Part shown: positions 7,029-15,756 of the stretch, piece by piece | Numbering within the stretch: position 1 is the first letter of the stretch | Layout of the letters: each line of letters starts with the position of its first letter | Source of the DNA: CAZART01 sp964487555 | GTDB taxonomy: Bacteria; Bacteroidota; Rhodothermia; Rhodothermales; VXPQ01 | Reading direction: 5' to 3' | DNA length: 34,161 nucleotides | NCBI GenBank assembly: GCA_964487555.1 | Contig: CAZART010000054.1 | Location: forward strand, 1 to 34,161 | The notes under the pieces: model-generated | What the model was told of the DNA's origin: nothing | The model's input: the letters and a program-made list of their open reading frames with translations, nothing else | Databases searched by the model: none | Position numbers and translations under genes: made by a program

Positions 7029-7952
7029 ATGTTAGATGCCGGGCCTTTTCGTGTTTCGATCCCGGGGCAGCCGGTGGACTATCAGATCTTCTATCCCATT
7101 CTGGACGTGTACGGCGGGCCTATTCTGGCCACACTGTTCGTCATGTTTGCCATCTTTCAATACAGATGGCCGCTGCGGCGATGGGTTCGCGGGTTTTGGC
7201 GTCGGTTTATGATAAACGCGGGTCTTGCGGCGCCGACGTTCCTCGTCCTGCGGCTTGCGCTGATTCCGGCGGAAGTGGCCGTGGCCTACTGGGCGCAGCA
7301 GCACGCGTTCGGACTGCTAAATCTCGTGTCGATGCCGGGGTGGATGGAGGGCATTCTGGCCATCCTGCTGCTCGACTACGTGCTCTACGTGTGGCACTGG
7401 TTAAATCACCGGATCCCCTTCCTCTGGCGGTTCCACAACGTGCATCACACCGACCTCGACCTCGGAGTATCGACCGCCTTCCGGTTTCATTTTGTCGAGA
7501 TGCTGCTGAGCGGGCTGTTTCGCGTCGGAGGCGTGCTGCTGATCGGCGCCGGCCCCGTGGTGGTGCTGGTCTATGAAGTGGTGTTTGAGGCCTCCGTCGC
7601 GTTCCATCACAGCAACTGGCGGCTTCCCTACAGGCTCGAGCGCGTATTGAGCTGGATGATCGTGACGCCGCGGATGCACGGCATCCACCACTCTATCGTG
7701 CAACGGGAGACGAATTCCAATTACTCGAATCTTTTGAACGTTTGGGATCGCATCCATCGCACGATTCGACTGAATGTGCGTCAGGATGAGGTCGTCATCG
7801 GCGTGCCCGGCTACCAGGAGGACGACCGCGATCAGACGCTGATCGGCCTGCTCACCCTTCCGTTTCGCCGGCAGAAGCCGTACTGGAATCTGCCGGACGG
7901 GACGACGCCGGACCGGTCGGAAGAGGGTGACAGGGGCGGGCTGAAGCCCTGA
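7029..7952 (+). CDS. Membrane fatty acid hydroxylase / sterol desaturase family protein
   Basis: The 307-residue integral membrane protein has four or five hydrophobic segments and the histidine boxes of the di-iron fatty acid hydroxylase superfamily: HWLNH (about 123-127), HNVHH (136-140), FHHSNW in the middle and MHGIHH near the end. These ligate a di-iron centre that hydroxylates or desaturates lipid substrates with O2. The bacterial substrate (fatty acid, carotenoid or hopanoid/sterol) cannot be told from sequence. The ATG at 7029 is chosen; a longer frame from a TTG at 6945 adds 28 Arg/Cys-rich residues that look non-coding. It diverges from the rhodanese gene across about 113 bp. The C-terminal tail is polar and cytoplasmic. 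Confidence 0.9.
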   Translation: MLDAGPFRVSIPGQPVDYQIFYPILDVYGGPILATLFVMFAIFQYRWPLRRWVRGFWRRFMINAGLAAPTFLVLRLALIPAEVAVAYWAQQHAFGLLNLVSMPGWMEGILAILLLDYVLYVWHWLNHRIPFLWRFHNVHHTDLDLGVSTAFRFHFVEMLLSGLFRVGGVLLIGAGPVVVLVYEVVFEASVAFHHSNWRLPYRLERVLSWMIVTPRMHGIHHSIVQRETNSNYSNLLNVWDRIHRTIRLNVRQDEVVIGVPGYQEDDRDQTLIGLLTLPFRRQKPYWNLPDGTTPDRSEEGDRGGLKP

Positions 7953-8069
7953 GACCGCCGTTGAAACATAACTTAGTCGTGTTCTACGTGGATTCGGTGG
8001 CGGACGGGTGTCGGAGCGATTACCTTTCGTTTCACTTTTCGTCACCCGTTCTTCAACACGTACTGCGTC

Positions 8070-8633
8070 ATGCGAAACGTAATCATCCTTGCTCTGTTGG
8101 CGTGCCTGGCTTTTCCGCTCACCTCGAAAGCGCAGCTATTCGTCTCGGCCGGCGTATCCTTTCCCATCTCGCCCGACGGGGTCAGCGACTTCTACAGCTC
8201 CGGCTTCGGCGCTACGGCAGGATTCGCGCTCGATCTGCCCCTCATTCCCGTCACGCCGAGGGCCTGGATCAACTACGACAGCTTCCCGATCGATGAGGAC
8301 GCCGTGCCTTTCGATGTGGACGGCGGAAATTTGCGAGCGATAACGGTTGCCGCCGACGTTCAGTTTACCGCACCCATGGGGCCGCTCTCTCCCTACATTG
8401 CACCGGCTGTCGGGTTGACGTTCATTTCCCTTGACGACATCGAATCCGGAGGCGTCCAGGTCAGCGACAGCGATAGTGAGACGGCGTCCACGGTGGGCAT
8501 CGGAGGGGGGCTCGCCCTCGATCTGCTGATCGGACCCCAGCTGTTCCTCGACGGGAAATTGCTCTATGCCTTCACGGAAGGCGACAACCTCCTGTGGATG
8601 CCCATCCGCCTCGGCATCGTCCTCGGTCTCTGA
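8070..8633 (+). CDS. Small outer-membrane beta-barrel protein
   Basis: The 187-residue protein has a signal peptide (about 1-21, cleavage after SKA-Q). Alternating hydrophobic strands separated by short polar turns follow: LFVSAGVSFPISPD, FGATAGFALDLPL, LRAITVAADVQFTAPMG, LSPYIAPAVGLTFIS, STVGIGGGLALDLLIG, LFLDGKLLYAFT and LGIVLGL at the C-terminus. This is the pattern of an eight-strand OmpA/OmpW-like barrel with a short acidic extracellular loop (near 130-140, SDSDSE). The specific family and cargo are unknown. It is 117 bases downstream of the hydroxylase gene and about 130 bases upstream of the metallo-hydrolase; co-transcription is possible but unproven. Confidence 0.75.
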   Translation: MRNVIILALLACLAFPLTSKAQLFVSAGVSFPISPDGVSDFYSSGFGATAGFALDLPLIPVTPRAWINYDSFPIDEDAVPFDVDGGNLRAITVAADVQFTAPMGPLSPYIAPAVGLTFISLDDIESGGVQVSDSDSETASTVGIGGGLALDLLIGPQLFLDGKLLYAFTEGDNLLWMPIRLGIVLGL

Positions 8634-8639
8634 ATACCA

Positions 8640-8677
8640 TTTTTGCAGCGGGGGCTTCCGGCAAAAACGTAACTTCG
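8640..8677 (+). promoter_or_regulatory. A/T-flanked inverted repeat and possible Bacteroidota-type promoter
   Basis: TTTTTGC (8640-8646) and GCAAAAA (8661-8667) form a 7-bp inverted repeat just after the barrel gene stop, and TAACTTCG lies at 8670-8677. The TTTG and TAnnTTnG elements resemble the Bacteroidota -33/-7 consensus, but the 24-base spacing is longer than usual. It may serve as a weak terminator, as a promoter for the metallo-hydrolase, or neither. Confidence 0.25.
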
Positions 8678-8761
8678 CCACCTGCATTTACGTGTGACGG
8701 GCTGGGGTCCGATCAAGGCAGATCGACGCAGCACCTGCAACCACGCACGGCCGAACGGAAG

Positions 8762-9592
8762 ATGACGAAGATTAGCGCGGTACAGACCGGACGAGTCCGC
8801 ATCAAGGCGTCACAGCGAGCGCGGAAAGCGGGGGGTCCGGCTCGGACGCTGATCGATCCCAAGTGGACGGAATGGCTGCCGATCTATGCATGGGTGATCG
8901 AGCATCCGGAGGGTATCTTCGTCGTCGACACGGGCGAAACCTCGCGCACGGCGGAGCCGGGCTACTTCCCGCGGTGGCACCCGTACTATCTTCTCGCCTG
9001 CCGGATCGACGTGAAGCCCGAGGAGGAAATCGGTCCACAGCTGCGCGAGAAGGGGATCGATCCGGAAGACGTGGGTACGGTGGTACTCACGCACCTGCAT
9101 ACGGACCACGCCGGTGGCGTTCAGCATTTCCCGAGGTCGAGAATTCTCGTCAACGACATCGACTATCAGGCGACACGGGGCTTCCGCGGGAAGCTCGCCG
9201 GCTATGTCCCGCACCGGTGGCCGGACTGGTTCAAACCTGAGTCCCTTCAATTTAAGCAGCGCGGATACGGACCATTCACGCGGTGCCTCCCCCTCACTTC
9301 CAAAGAAGACGTCATTCTGGTCCCCACCCCCGGCCACACGCCGGGGCATCTGTCGGTGATCGTCAAAACGCCGGAAACGACCTACTTTTTAGCGGGCGAC
9401 GCGAGCTATACGGAGGACCTGCTGCTGCAGCGGCAGCCCGACGGAGTGAGCCCCAACCGCAAGCGCGCCGTCGAGACGCTCAACACGATTCTGGAGTATG
9501 CGCGTCGGCAGCCGACCGTCTACCTGCCCTCCCACGATCCTGAATCCGCGCAACGGCTGGCTGAGAAGAGAGCACTGCAGATCCCGCACTAG
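8762..9592 (+). CDS. Metallo-beta-lactamase-fold hydrolase, AHL-lactonase-like
   Basis: The 276-residue protein carries the complete dinuclear metal site. HLHTDH is at 111-116 (H111, H113, D115, H116), the next histidine is in TPGHTPGH (H192 by family position), D213 is in AGDAS and H258 in PSHDP. Length and motif spacing match the N-acyl-homoserine-lactone lactonase (AiiA-like) branch, which hydrolyses lactone rings. Many members have other lactone or ester substrates, so quorum quenching is only one possibility. There is no signal peptide. The ATG at 8762 is chosen because the longer frame from 8594 overlaps the barrel gene and has no family similarity; GGAAG sits just upstream. The gene converges on the reverse-strand permease, 25 bases apart. 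Confidence 0.86.
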   Translation: MTKISAVQTGRVRIKASQRARKAGGPARTLIDPKWTEWLPIYAWVIEHPEGIFVVDTGETSRTAEPGYFPRWHPYYLLACRIDVKPEEEIGPQLREKGIDPEDVGTVVLTHLHTDHAGGVQHFPRSRILVNDIDYQATRGFRGKLAGYVPHRWPDWFKPESLQFKQRGYGPFTRCLPLTSKEDVILVPTPGHTPGHLSVIVKTPETTYFLAGDASYTEDLLLQRQPDGVSPNRKRAVETLNTILEYARRQPTVYLPSHDPESAQRLAEKRALQIPH

Positions 9593-9617
9593 CTAGCTGC
9601 CGGGCGCTGCCCTTTCG

Positions 9618-12017
9618 CTACTCGCTCCGCAAGCTATTTGCCGGATCTGCAACGGCCGCGCGAACCGCCTGGTAGCTCACCGTCGCCAGCGCCGCCACAA
9701 GAATCAGCAGGGCGATCGTCGCGAAAAACCCGAGCTCCACGTCGGTCCGGTAAGCGAAGCTTTTCAGCCACCGATCCGAGGCGAGATACACGACAGGAGC
9801 GGCGGCGACAAAGGCCAGAATGACGTACCGGGCGAAGTCTTTCGACAGCAATGCGACGATCTGCTCTACCGTAGCCCCCATCACCTTCCGAATGCCGATC
9901 TCCTTCGTGCGCTCCTCCGCCGCAAAGGCAGCGAGGCCGAACAGTCCCAGGCACGCTACGAACAGCGCGAGCAGCGCGAAGTAGCCCAGCACCTGCGCGA
10001 GCCGGCGCTCAGATGCGTACAAATCCGCCAACGCCGCATCGAGAACGAGGTGCGAAAACGGATATCCCGGACGGTATTCCTCCCACCGATCACTCAGGAA
10101 CGCCAGGGCTCCGGTGAGATCATCACCGGCAATTTTCACACTTACGAGCCGGTGCCGCTCCGGAAAGATGAGAAAGATCATGGGCGAGATCCGTTCGTGC
10201 AGCGATTCGAAGTGGAAGTCCTCGACGACACCGACCACGCGGCCCGAGCGCACCAGGCTCGATCCCTCGAGCACGACCGGACGACCGACGGCCTCCTCCG
10301 CCGAACTCCAGCCGAATCTCCGGACGGCCGCCTCGTTGACGAGAAAGGCTTCCGTCGAATCACTCGCGAAATGCGTGGAGAAATCGCGCCCCGCGATCAC
10401 GTCGATGCCGTAGGTTCGCATGAAATGATGATCGACGGGAAGCAGCGAAATCCCACGGATCAACTCGAGATCACCGGCCGCTTCGATGCGCACGTCGATC
10501 TGATCCAGAAGGGCGTTCGATGGGATCAGCCGCGACGCCGTCACCGACTGAACCGCCGGATGCGCCGTCAGTTGTTCGCGGACGGTCGCAAATCGATCGA
10601 TGATTTCTCCACTTCCCGGTAAGACGACGATGCGTTCCTGGTCGTATCCAAGAGGGCGGCTTTCGACGAACTCGAGCTGCTTGTACACCGTGCCGACGCC
10701 CGCGATAAGCACGAAGGCGATCGCGAACTGCGCCACCACAAGGCCCTTGTAGAGGGCGGAACGTCGGCGCGACGTGAACCGCCTGAGCACGTGCGCCGGT
10801 CCGAACGAAGACAGATATACGGCGGGATAGCTGCCGGCCATCAGCCCGACCAGCACCGTCACACCCAGGAGTGTGAGCGCGACGGCACCGCTCTGCATCG
10901 AGGCCAGACGGATGGCTTTGCCGGCCACGTCGTTGAAAACCGGCAGAAGGAGCGCGGCGAGGAGCATCCCGACGACGAGCGCCAGCATCGACGTCATCAG
11001 CGCCTCGCCCAGGAACTGAGCGGCCACCTGGCCGCGGCGGGCGCCGAGTACTTTCCGAACGCCTACCTCGCGAGCGCGCCCGGCGGCACGCGCCGTGGCC
11101 AGGTTCATGAAGTTGAAGCAGGCGATCAGCAGGACGAGAGCAGCGATCGCTGCGAACAGGTAGACGTACGTGATACTGCCGTTCGCGCCCAGCTCGGTAT
11201 CGAGATCCGAGCGAAGATGAATGTCCGTGATCGGCTGCAGAAAGAGCCGGCTCGTCTCGCCGGCTTCTTCCGCATACTGCCCGTGCAGAAAAGCGGAAAA
11301 TTCCGATTCGAGGCGCCGGGCGTCGGCGCCGGCGGATAACCTGACGTACGTGGCAAACGAGTTGTTGCCCCGCCAGCTGGAGAAGGCCTCCGGGGAGAAG
11401 ACGGCCTGCAGCGTGCCCAGCGATGCGAGGAAGTCGAATTCGAAATGAGTGTTGCCGGGGAGGGGCGCAACCACGCCGGTGACCCTGAGGTCGTATTCCG
11501 TATCGAGCTGCAGCACCTTTCCGATCGGATCTTCATCTCCGAAATATTTCCGCGCCTTCTCGCTCGTGAGAATGATCGTGTACGGCTCGGCCAGAGCGGT
11601 CCGGGGATCCCCTTTGGCGAGTGGGATGGTCAGCACGTCGAGGATGTCGTCTTCGGCGAAGTAGAACCCGGGCTCAGGGAAATGATTCCCTTCAAAACCG
11701 ATCAGCCCTCCGTTCCCCCAGATCCTCGCCGTCGCTTCGACGTCGGGGAATTCGGCCTCGAGGGCGGGGCCGATCGGGGCCGATATGCGGGCGAGACGCA
11801 GGGTCGGCTCACCCGAGGCGTCGACCCATTCACGAGCGACGCGGTAGACGCGATCCGCATCTTCATGGTAGCGGTCGTAGCTGAGCTCGTCGGCGATGAA
11901 CAGCACGATCAAGAAGCACGATGCGAGCCCGACGGCGAGGCCGACGACATTCAGGCCGCTGTACAGGCGGTGTTTTCGCAGTGTGCGAAGCGCTATGACG
12001 AGGTAATTTCTCAGCAT
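9618..12017 (-). CDS. FtsX/MacB-type ABC transporter permease (double FtsX)
   Basis: The 799-residue protein has an N-terminal transmembrane helix (about 20-42), a large MacB-type periplasmic domain, a first FtsX block (three helices beginning at YVYLFAAIAALVLLIACFN), a second periplasmic domain and a second FtsX block near the C-terminus. Both cytoplasmic coupling motifs are present: REVGVRKVLGARRGQV and TKEIGIRKVMGATVEQI. Such permeases partner with a MacB/LolD-type ATPase in mechanotransmission or export of peptides, lipoproteins or drugs, but no ATPase gene is near. The ATG at 12017 is preferred over a GTG at 12044. The gene diverges from a paralogue of exactly the same length. Single-chain double-FtsX permeases are characteristic of Bacteroidota and Acidobacteria. 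Confidence 0.92.
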   Translation of the reverse strand: MLRNYLVIALRTLRKHRLYSGLNVVGLAVGLASCFLIVLFIADELSYDRYHEDADRVYRVAREWVDASGEPTLRLARISAPIGPALEAEFPDVEATARIWGNGGLIGFEGNHFPEPGFYFAEDDILDVLTIPLAKGDPRTALAEPYTIILTSEKARKYFGDEDPIGKVLQLDTEYDLRVTGVVAPLPGNTHFEFDFLASLGTLQAVFSPEAFSSWRGNNSFATYVRLSAGADARRLESEFSAFLHGQYAEEAGETSRLFLQPITDIHLRSDLDTELGANGSITYVYLFAAIAALVLLIACFNFMNLATARAAGRAREVGVRKVLGARRGQVAAQFLGEALMTSMLALVVGMLLAALLLPVFNDVAGKAIRLASMQSGAVALTLLGVTVLVGLMAGSYPAVYLSSFGPAHVLRRFTSRRRSALYKGLVVAQFAIAFVLIAGVGTVYKQLEFVESRPLGYDQERIVVLPGSGEIIDRFATVREQLTAHPAVQSVTASRLIPSNALLDQIDVRIEAAGDLELIRGISLLPVDHHFMRTYGIDVIAGRDFSTHFASDSTEAFLVNEAAVRRFGWSSAEEAVGRPVVLEGSSLVRSGRVVGVVEDFHFESLHERISPMIFLIFPERHRLVSVKIAGDDLTGALAFLSDRWEEYRPGYPFSHLVLDAALADLYASERRLAQVLGYFALLALFVACLGLFGLAAFAAEERTKEIGIRKVMGATVEQIVALLSKDFARYVILAFVAAAPVVYLASDRWLKSFAYRTDVELGFFATIALLILVAALATVSYQAVRAAVADPANSLRSE

Positions 12018-12284
12018 GAGGGACGGTGCGGTTGCGAGGTCCACGTCCTATTCGGGAATATCGTGCCATCTCGCATCCGTGCCGCTGCGCCCTGCAAGGA
12101 TGAAGGAGAAGCACCGCCTCCGTAGACGAGCCGTCCATATTCGCACACCGAGCGTCCAGCAGCGCACGAGCGGCCGGCCGACCTCTCGAGCCGCCGGCCA
12201 TACTTTTCGTAGAATCCCGGACGTTCACGTCGGGAACGAGATTTGACGGAGGAAGGGAGGCACTGCACGTATCCTGCGAAAACC
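12018..12284. promoter_or_regulatory. Divergent control region between two permease genes
   Basis: These 267 bases separate two divergent permease genes and must hold promoters for both. Two inverted repeats are visible: GGCCGGC (12172-12178) with GCCGGCC (12193-12199), and an imperfect GACGT-TC-ACGTC palindrome (12220-12231). A purine-rich GGAGGAAGGGAGG lies at 12248-12260 but is 24 bases before the ATG at 12285, too far for a normal ribosome-binding site. No convincing -10/-35 pair is seen. Confidence 0.4.
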
Positions 12285-14684
12285 ATGCTCAAGAATTATC
12301 TGACGATGGCTCTTCGAAGCCTCGGGCGGCGGAAGGGCTACGCCTTCATCAACATCTTCGGCCTCGCGCTGGGAATGGCCTCCTGCATCGTCATGCTCGC
12401 CTTCGTTCGTTACGAATGGGCGTATGACGAGATTCACGGCGAGAGCGTATATCGAATGGACATCCGGGCCGTAACGCCTGCGAGCGACGTGGCGACGAAA
12501 GCCGGGCAGCCGCTGCCTCTCGGCCCCGCGCTCGCGGCGGAGATTCCCGAAGTGGCTGCGGCCACGCGGCTCATCGCGGGGGAGGCCGCGGTTCAGGTTG
12601 ACGCATCCGGCTCCTTCACCGAACCCGTGCTCTTTACCGACGCCGCCTTCTTCGACGTGTTCGGCTTCGAGGTTGCCGCCGGCATCGGCGACCTGCGTCC
12701 CTCGACGGTCGTCCTCACGTCGTCCGCTGCGCGCAAGTACTTCGATGACGACGACGTGGTGGGCCGGACCCTGCAGATGGGTTTCGCGGGCGAGCTGCAG
12801 TCGTTCGAGGTTATCGGCGTGGCAGCGGATCCGCCTGCCGCCTCGACGATCCAGTTCGGCATTCTGGCACCGATCGAGGCGTGGGGCGCCTACGGATCGA
12901 TGGAGACTTCGTGGACATCCTGGGTGACGAATACGTTCGTCCGCTTAACCGACGGCGCCCACGCGGGCGAACTTCGGTCCGCGCTGGATGCATTCACGGA
13001 AACGCATTACGCGTCGATGATTCGGACGTGGGAAATTCTGCAGTGGTTGAAGGCGGAAGAGGGCGCCTTTCGCCTCGAGCTTACGCCCGTCGCCGAGATT
13101 CATTTTCGACCGGAGGTCGAGCAAGTGGTCGGCGACGTCGTGAATCCAACCTACCTGTACGTGATCGTCGCGCTCGCCCTCGCCGTGCTGCTGATTGCTT
13201 GCATCAATTTTGCGGCACTCGCGGTCGGGCGATCGATGCAGCGTGCTCGCGAGGTGGGGCTCCGCAAGGTGCTCGGCGCCGCGCGCCCGCAGCTGCTCAA
13301 GCAATTCTGGGGCGAAGCTCTCGTAATGAGCGGAATTTCTCTGGTCGTGGGCCTCGTGCTCGCCGAAGGCTTTCTCCCCATGCTGAACGCGGTGCTCGGC
13401 AAGGGCATCGACCTCGACTACTTCGGTGACGCGGCGACGCCGGCGATACTTGGCGGGCTCGTGCTCGTCACCGGGCTGATCGCCGGCGCGTATCCGTCGG
13501 TTTACCTGTCGCGCTTCCGGCCCGCCGAGGCGCTTCGCGGCGGGGCGGCGGGCGGCAAGAACAGGTGGATCGAGACGATGGTGGTCGCCCAATTCGCCTG
13601 CTCCATATTCTGCGTCGCCGCAGTGCTCGTAGGATCCGGTCAGCTTCGGTACATGAAAACGAAGCACGTCGGCTTTCAGCAGGAGCAGGTCGTCGTCATT
13701 CCTACGCATACCGGCGACATGGCGGAATCCGAACGCCTGGTGGCGTACTTCCGAAATGAGCTCCGCCGGAGCGATGCGGTGGCGGGCGTCGCCGCGGCAT
13801 CCTTCGCGTTCAACCATGACCTGGCATGGAACTCGTTCAACGTGGGCGATCGCGGCCACACCGTTTACGTCAACCGCGTCGATCCCTCGTTTCTCGAGGT
13901 ACTCGGCATGCGCATGCAGACAGGCCGTGGGTTTTCGAAGGAACTGGAAGGGGATGCGTCCGGCGGCGTCGTCGTGAACCAGGCGCTCGTCCGGGATTTC
14001 GAGCTGCAGGATCCGATCGGGCGGACGCTACATGATCTGGCCGAAATCGAGGAGCCGCGCATCGTCGGCGTGGTAGCGGATTACCACTTTCAGCCGATGC
14101 AGCACGCCATCGAGCCCGCCGCCTTATTTACGGGCTCGACCCTGCCGTTCAAGTATCTCTACGTGCGCGCGCGTCCCGGCGCCGCGGCCGCCGCCGTTCG
14201 CGCCGTCGAATCCGCATGGCAGGCCGCCTTGCCGGATCGTCCGTTCACTTATTACTTCCTCGACGAAGATTTCGAGCGTCTGTACAGGAGCGAGGAACAG
14301 TGGCAGCGCATCATCTTGTGGGCGGCCGTGTTGACGCTGCTCATCGCCTGCATGGGCCTGTTCGGTCTGGCCGCATTCGCTACGGAGCGGCGGACGAAGG
14401 AGATCGGCGTGCGCAAAGTGCTGGGCGCGAGCGTTCCCCAGGTCGTGGGCCTGCTGACGCAGGATTTCATCCGACTCGTACTCGTGTCCGGCTTCGTGGC
14501 CCTTCCGGCTGCCTACGTCGTGATGGGCCGATGGCTCGAGGGGTACGCCTATCGAATCGACCTCGGCGTCGTCTATTTCGCCGCGGCCGGGCTCCTCGCG
14601 CTCATCATTGCCGCGCTTACGGTCAGCCTTCAATCCGCTCGCGCCGCGCTGACGGATCCGGTAAAGACGCTGCGGTATGAATGA
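12285..14684 (+). CDS. FtsX/MacB-type ABC transporter permease (double FtsX), paralogue
   Basis: The 799-residue protein has the same architecture as its divergent neighbour: MLKNYLTMALRSLGRRKGY and a first helix, a MacB-like periplasmic domain, an FtsX block opening with YLYVIVALALAVLLIACIN, a second periplasmic domain and a final FtsX block. The coupling motifs are REVGLRKVLGAARPQL and TKEIGVRKVLGASVPQV. Sequence outside the motifs differs clearly from the neighbour, so the duplication is old. It probably works with an ATPase encoded elsewhere, possibly as a pair with the divergent permease. The ATG at 12285 aligns with the family N-terminus; a TTG at 12243 would add 14 residues. A perfect palindrome GTCGGCGCCGAC (14733-14744) lies downstream between convergent genes. 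Confidence 0.92.
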   Translation: MLKNYLTMALRSLGRRKGYAFINIFGLALGMASCIVMLAFVRYEWAYDEIHGESVYRMDIRAVTPASDVATKAGQPLPLGPALAAEIPEVAAATRLIAGEAAVQVDASGSFTEPVLFTDAAFFDVFGFEVAAGIGDLRPSTVVLTSSAARKYFDDDDVVGRTLQMGFAGELQSFEVIGVAADPPAASTIQFGILAPIEAWGAYGSMETSWTSWVTNTFVRLTDGAHAGELRSALDAFTETHYASMIRTWEILQWLKAEEGAFRLELTPVAEIHFRPEVEQVVGDVVNPTYLYVIVALALAVLLIACINFAALAVGRSMQRAREVGLRKVLGAARPQLLKQFWGEALVMSGISLVVGLVLAEGFLPMLNAVLGKGIDLDYFGDAATPAILGGLVLVTGLIAGAYPSVYLSRFRPAEALRGGAAGGKNRWIETMVVAQFACSIFCVAAVLVGSGQLRYMKTKHVGFQQEQVVVIPTHTGDMAESERLVAYFRNELRRSDAVAGVAAASFAFNHDLAWNSFNVGDRGHTVYVNRVDPSFLEVLGMRMQTGRGFSKELEGDASGGVVVNQALVRDFELQDPIGRTLHDLAEIEEPRIVGVVADYHFQPMQHAIEPAALFTGSTLPFKYLYVRARPGAAAAAVRAVESAWQAALPDRPFTYYFLDEDFERLYRSEEQWQRIILWAAVLTLLIACMGLFGLAAFATERRTKEIGVRKVLGASVPQVVGLLTQDFIRLVLVSGFVALPAAYVVMGRWLEGYAYRIDLGVVYFAAAGLLALIIAALTVSLQSARAALTDPVKTLRYE

Positions 14685-14812
14685 CCACGGGTCCTCGTGC
14701 CACGCCCTCGAATCTTGCAGCCGGCCGCATGAGTCGGCGCCGACCCGATGACGTGCACGCCGGTCGTATTAGCGGGTCGCAGGACCGTTTTCAGAAGAAA
14801 GGCTCTCGTCGC

Positions 14813-15736
14813 TCATCCAAATAGCCGATTCATCAGGGCGCCGAGGCGGTACCCTGCGAGGGCGATGGAGCGTTCGGCGGTCGCAGCAGCGGCCTCCGCG
14901 TAAGACGCCGGCGGCGCCTCACCGCGTGTCAGGCCTTCGTAGAGCTCGGTCGAGGCGATTTCGAATCCGCGTTCCACCCAGTGCTCGTACGCCATATCAT
15001 GAACCTCGGCCTGGAGTTCGGCGGCCGGATATTTCTCCATCACCGCCTCGCCGAGGCGACGCACGTAGGCCACGTCCCCTTCGTCCTCGCGGCGCGGCAT
15101 CTCGTCGGAGAGCCGGCGATCCCAGTACCAGTGCAGATTGTCGCGCTCTTCGAGGCCGAAAAGATTTCCACCGCGGTCGCCTTCCGGCTCCTGGTCGGTG
15201 ACTCGAGCGCTCGTGTGCAGCGGCTGGTGGATGTCGCCCACCAGATGCTCGAGCCACGCGATGACGACGGCACGGTGCGGCTTGGGATACCTGGCGTCCT
15301 CGGCCATCTCGTCGAGCCGCTCGAGCCGCTCGAGAATGTTCACGTCTTCCGGCCGAATATCTTCACGCAAACGCACCGACCCGTCGGCGGCGTGCTCCCA
15401 GAAAATGTTCGTGTAATGCCACGGCCCGTGATGGTAGCGCTCATAGCGAACGGCCTGGTCGCGGTCGCGCACGATGTCGGGCCACACGGCCGCGTTCATG
15501 AAATACTGCATCTCGCGGACGGATGCCGGCCGCCGGTCGCGCGGGAAGAGGCTCGGCAGGTCCGACGGCACGGGCGCGCGTTTCAGAATGTCCATGACGG
15601 CCTGCCGGGCCTCGGGCGTCATCTGTTGCCATGCGATGTAGGCAATGACGCGGTGGCCGGTCGCATCCCAGGCGCGAGACGTCGGCACCAGAAAGGCCAA
15701 AACGAGGATGACGACGAGCGGTTTGCAGTGGCGCAT
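14813..15736 (-). CDS. Secreted S1/P1-type nuclease
   Basis: The 307-residue protein has a signal peptide ending SRA, so the mature chain begins with Trp23 (WDATGHRV). In this zinc family the N-terminal Trp itself is a metal ligand, so exact cleavage is required. Other conserved motifs are HYTNI, the long WLEHLVGDIHQPLH segment, DRGGN and LHWYWD, which supply the three-zinc cluster. The enzyme should cut single-stranded DNA or RNA and remove 3' phosphates in the periplasm or outside the cell. Length fits the family. It starts only 20 bases after the stop of a secreted metalloprotease on the same strand, so the two are probably one transcript for scavenging or defence. Confidence 0.93.
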   Translation of the reverse strand: MRHCKPLVVILVLAFLVPTSRAWDATGHRVIAYIAWQQMTPEARQAVMDILKRAPVPSDLPSLFPRDRRPASVREMQYFMNAAVWPDIVRDRDQAVRYERYHHGPWHYTNIFWEHAADGSVRLREDIRPEDVNILERLERLDEMAEDARYPKPHRAVVIAWLEHLVGDIHQPLHTSARVTDQEPEGDRGGNLFGLEERDNLHWYWDRRLSDEMPRREDEGDVAYVRRLGEAVMEKYPAAELQAEVHDMAYEHWVERGFEIASTELYEGLTRGEAPPASYAEAAAATAERSIALAGYRLGALMNRLFG

Positions 15737-15756
15737 GGTATTTTTCGCGTGAGCGT

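Noticed and set aside
12945..13859. Long reverse-strand frame of 304 residues inside the forward permease
   Set aside because: It is the antisense of an obvious permease with intact FtsX motifs; long antisense frames are common in GC-rich genes.
14733..14744. Palindrome GTCGGCGCCGAC between convergent genes
   Set aside because: It is perfect but only 12 bases, without a loop or T-run, so it is not supported as a terminator; noted in the permease entry.
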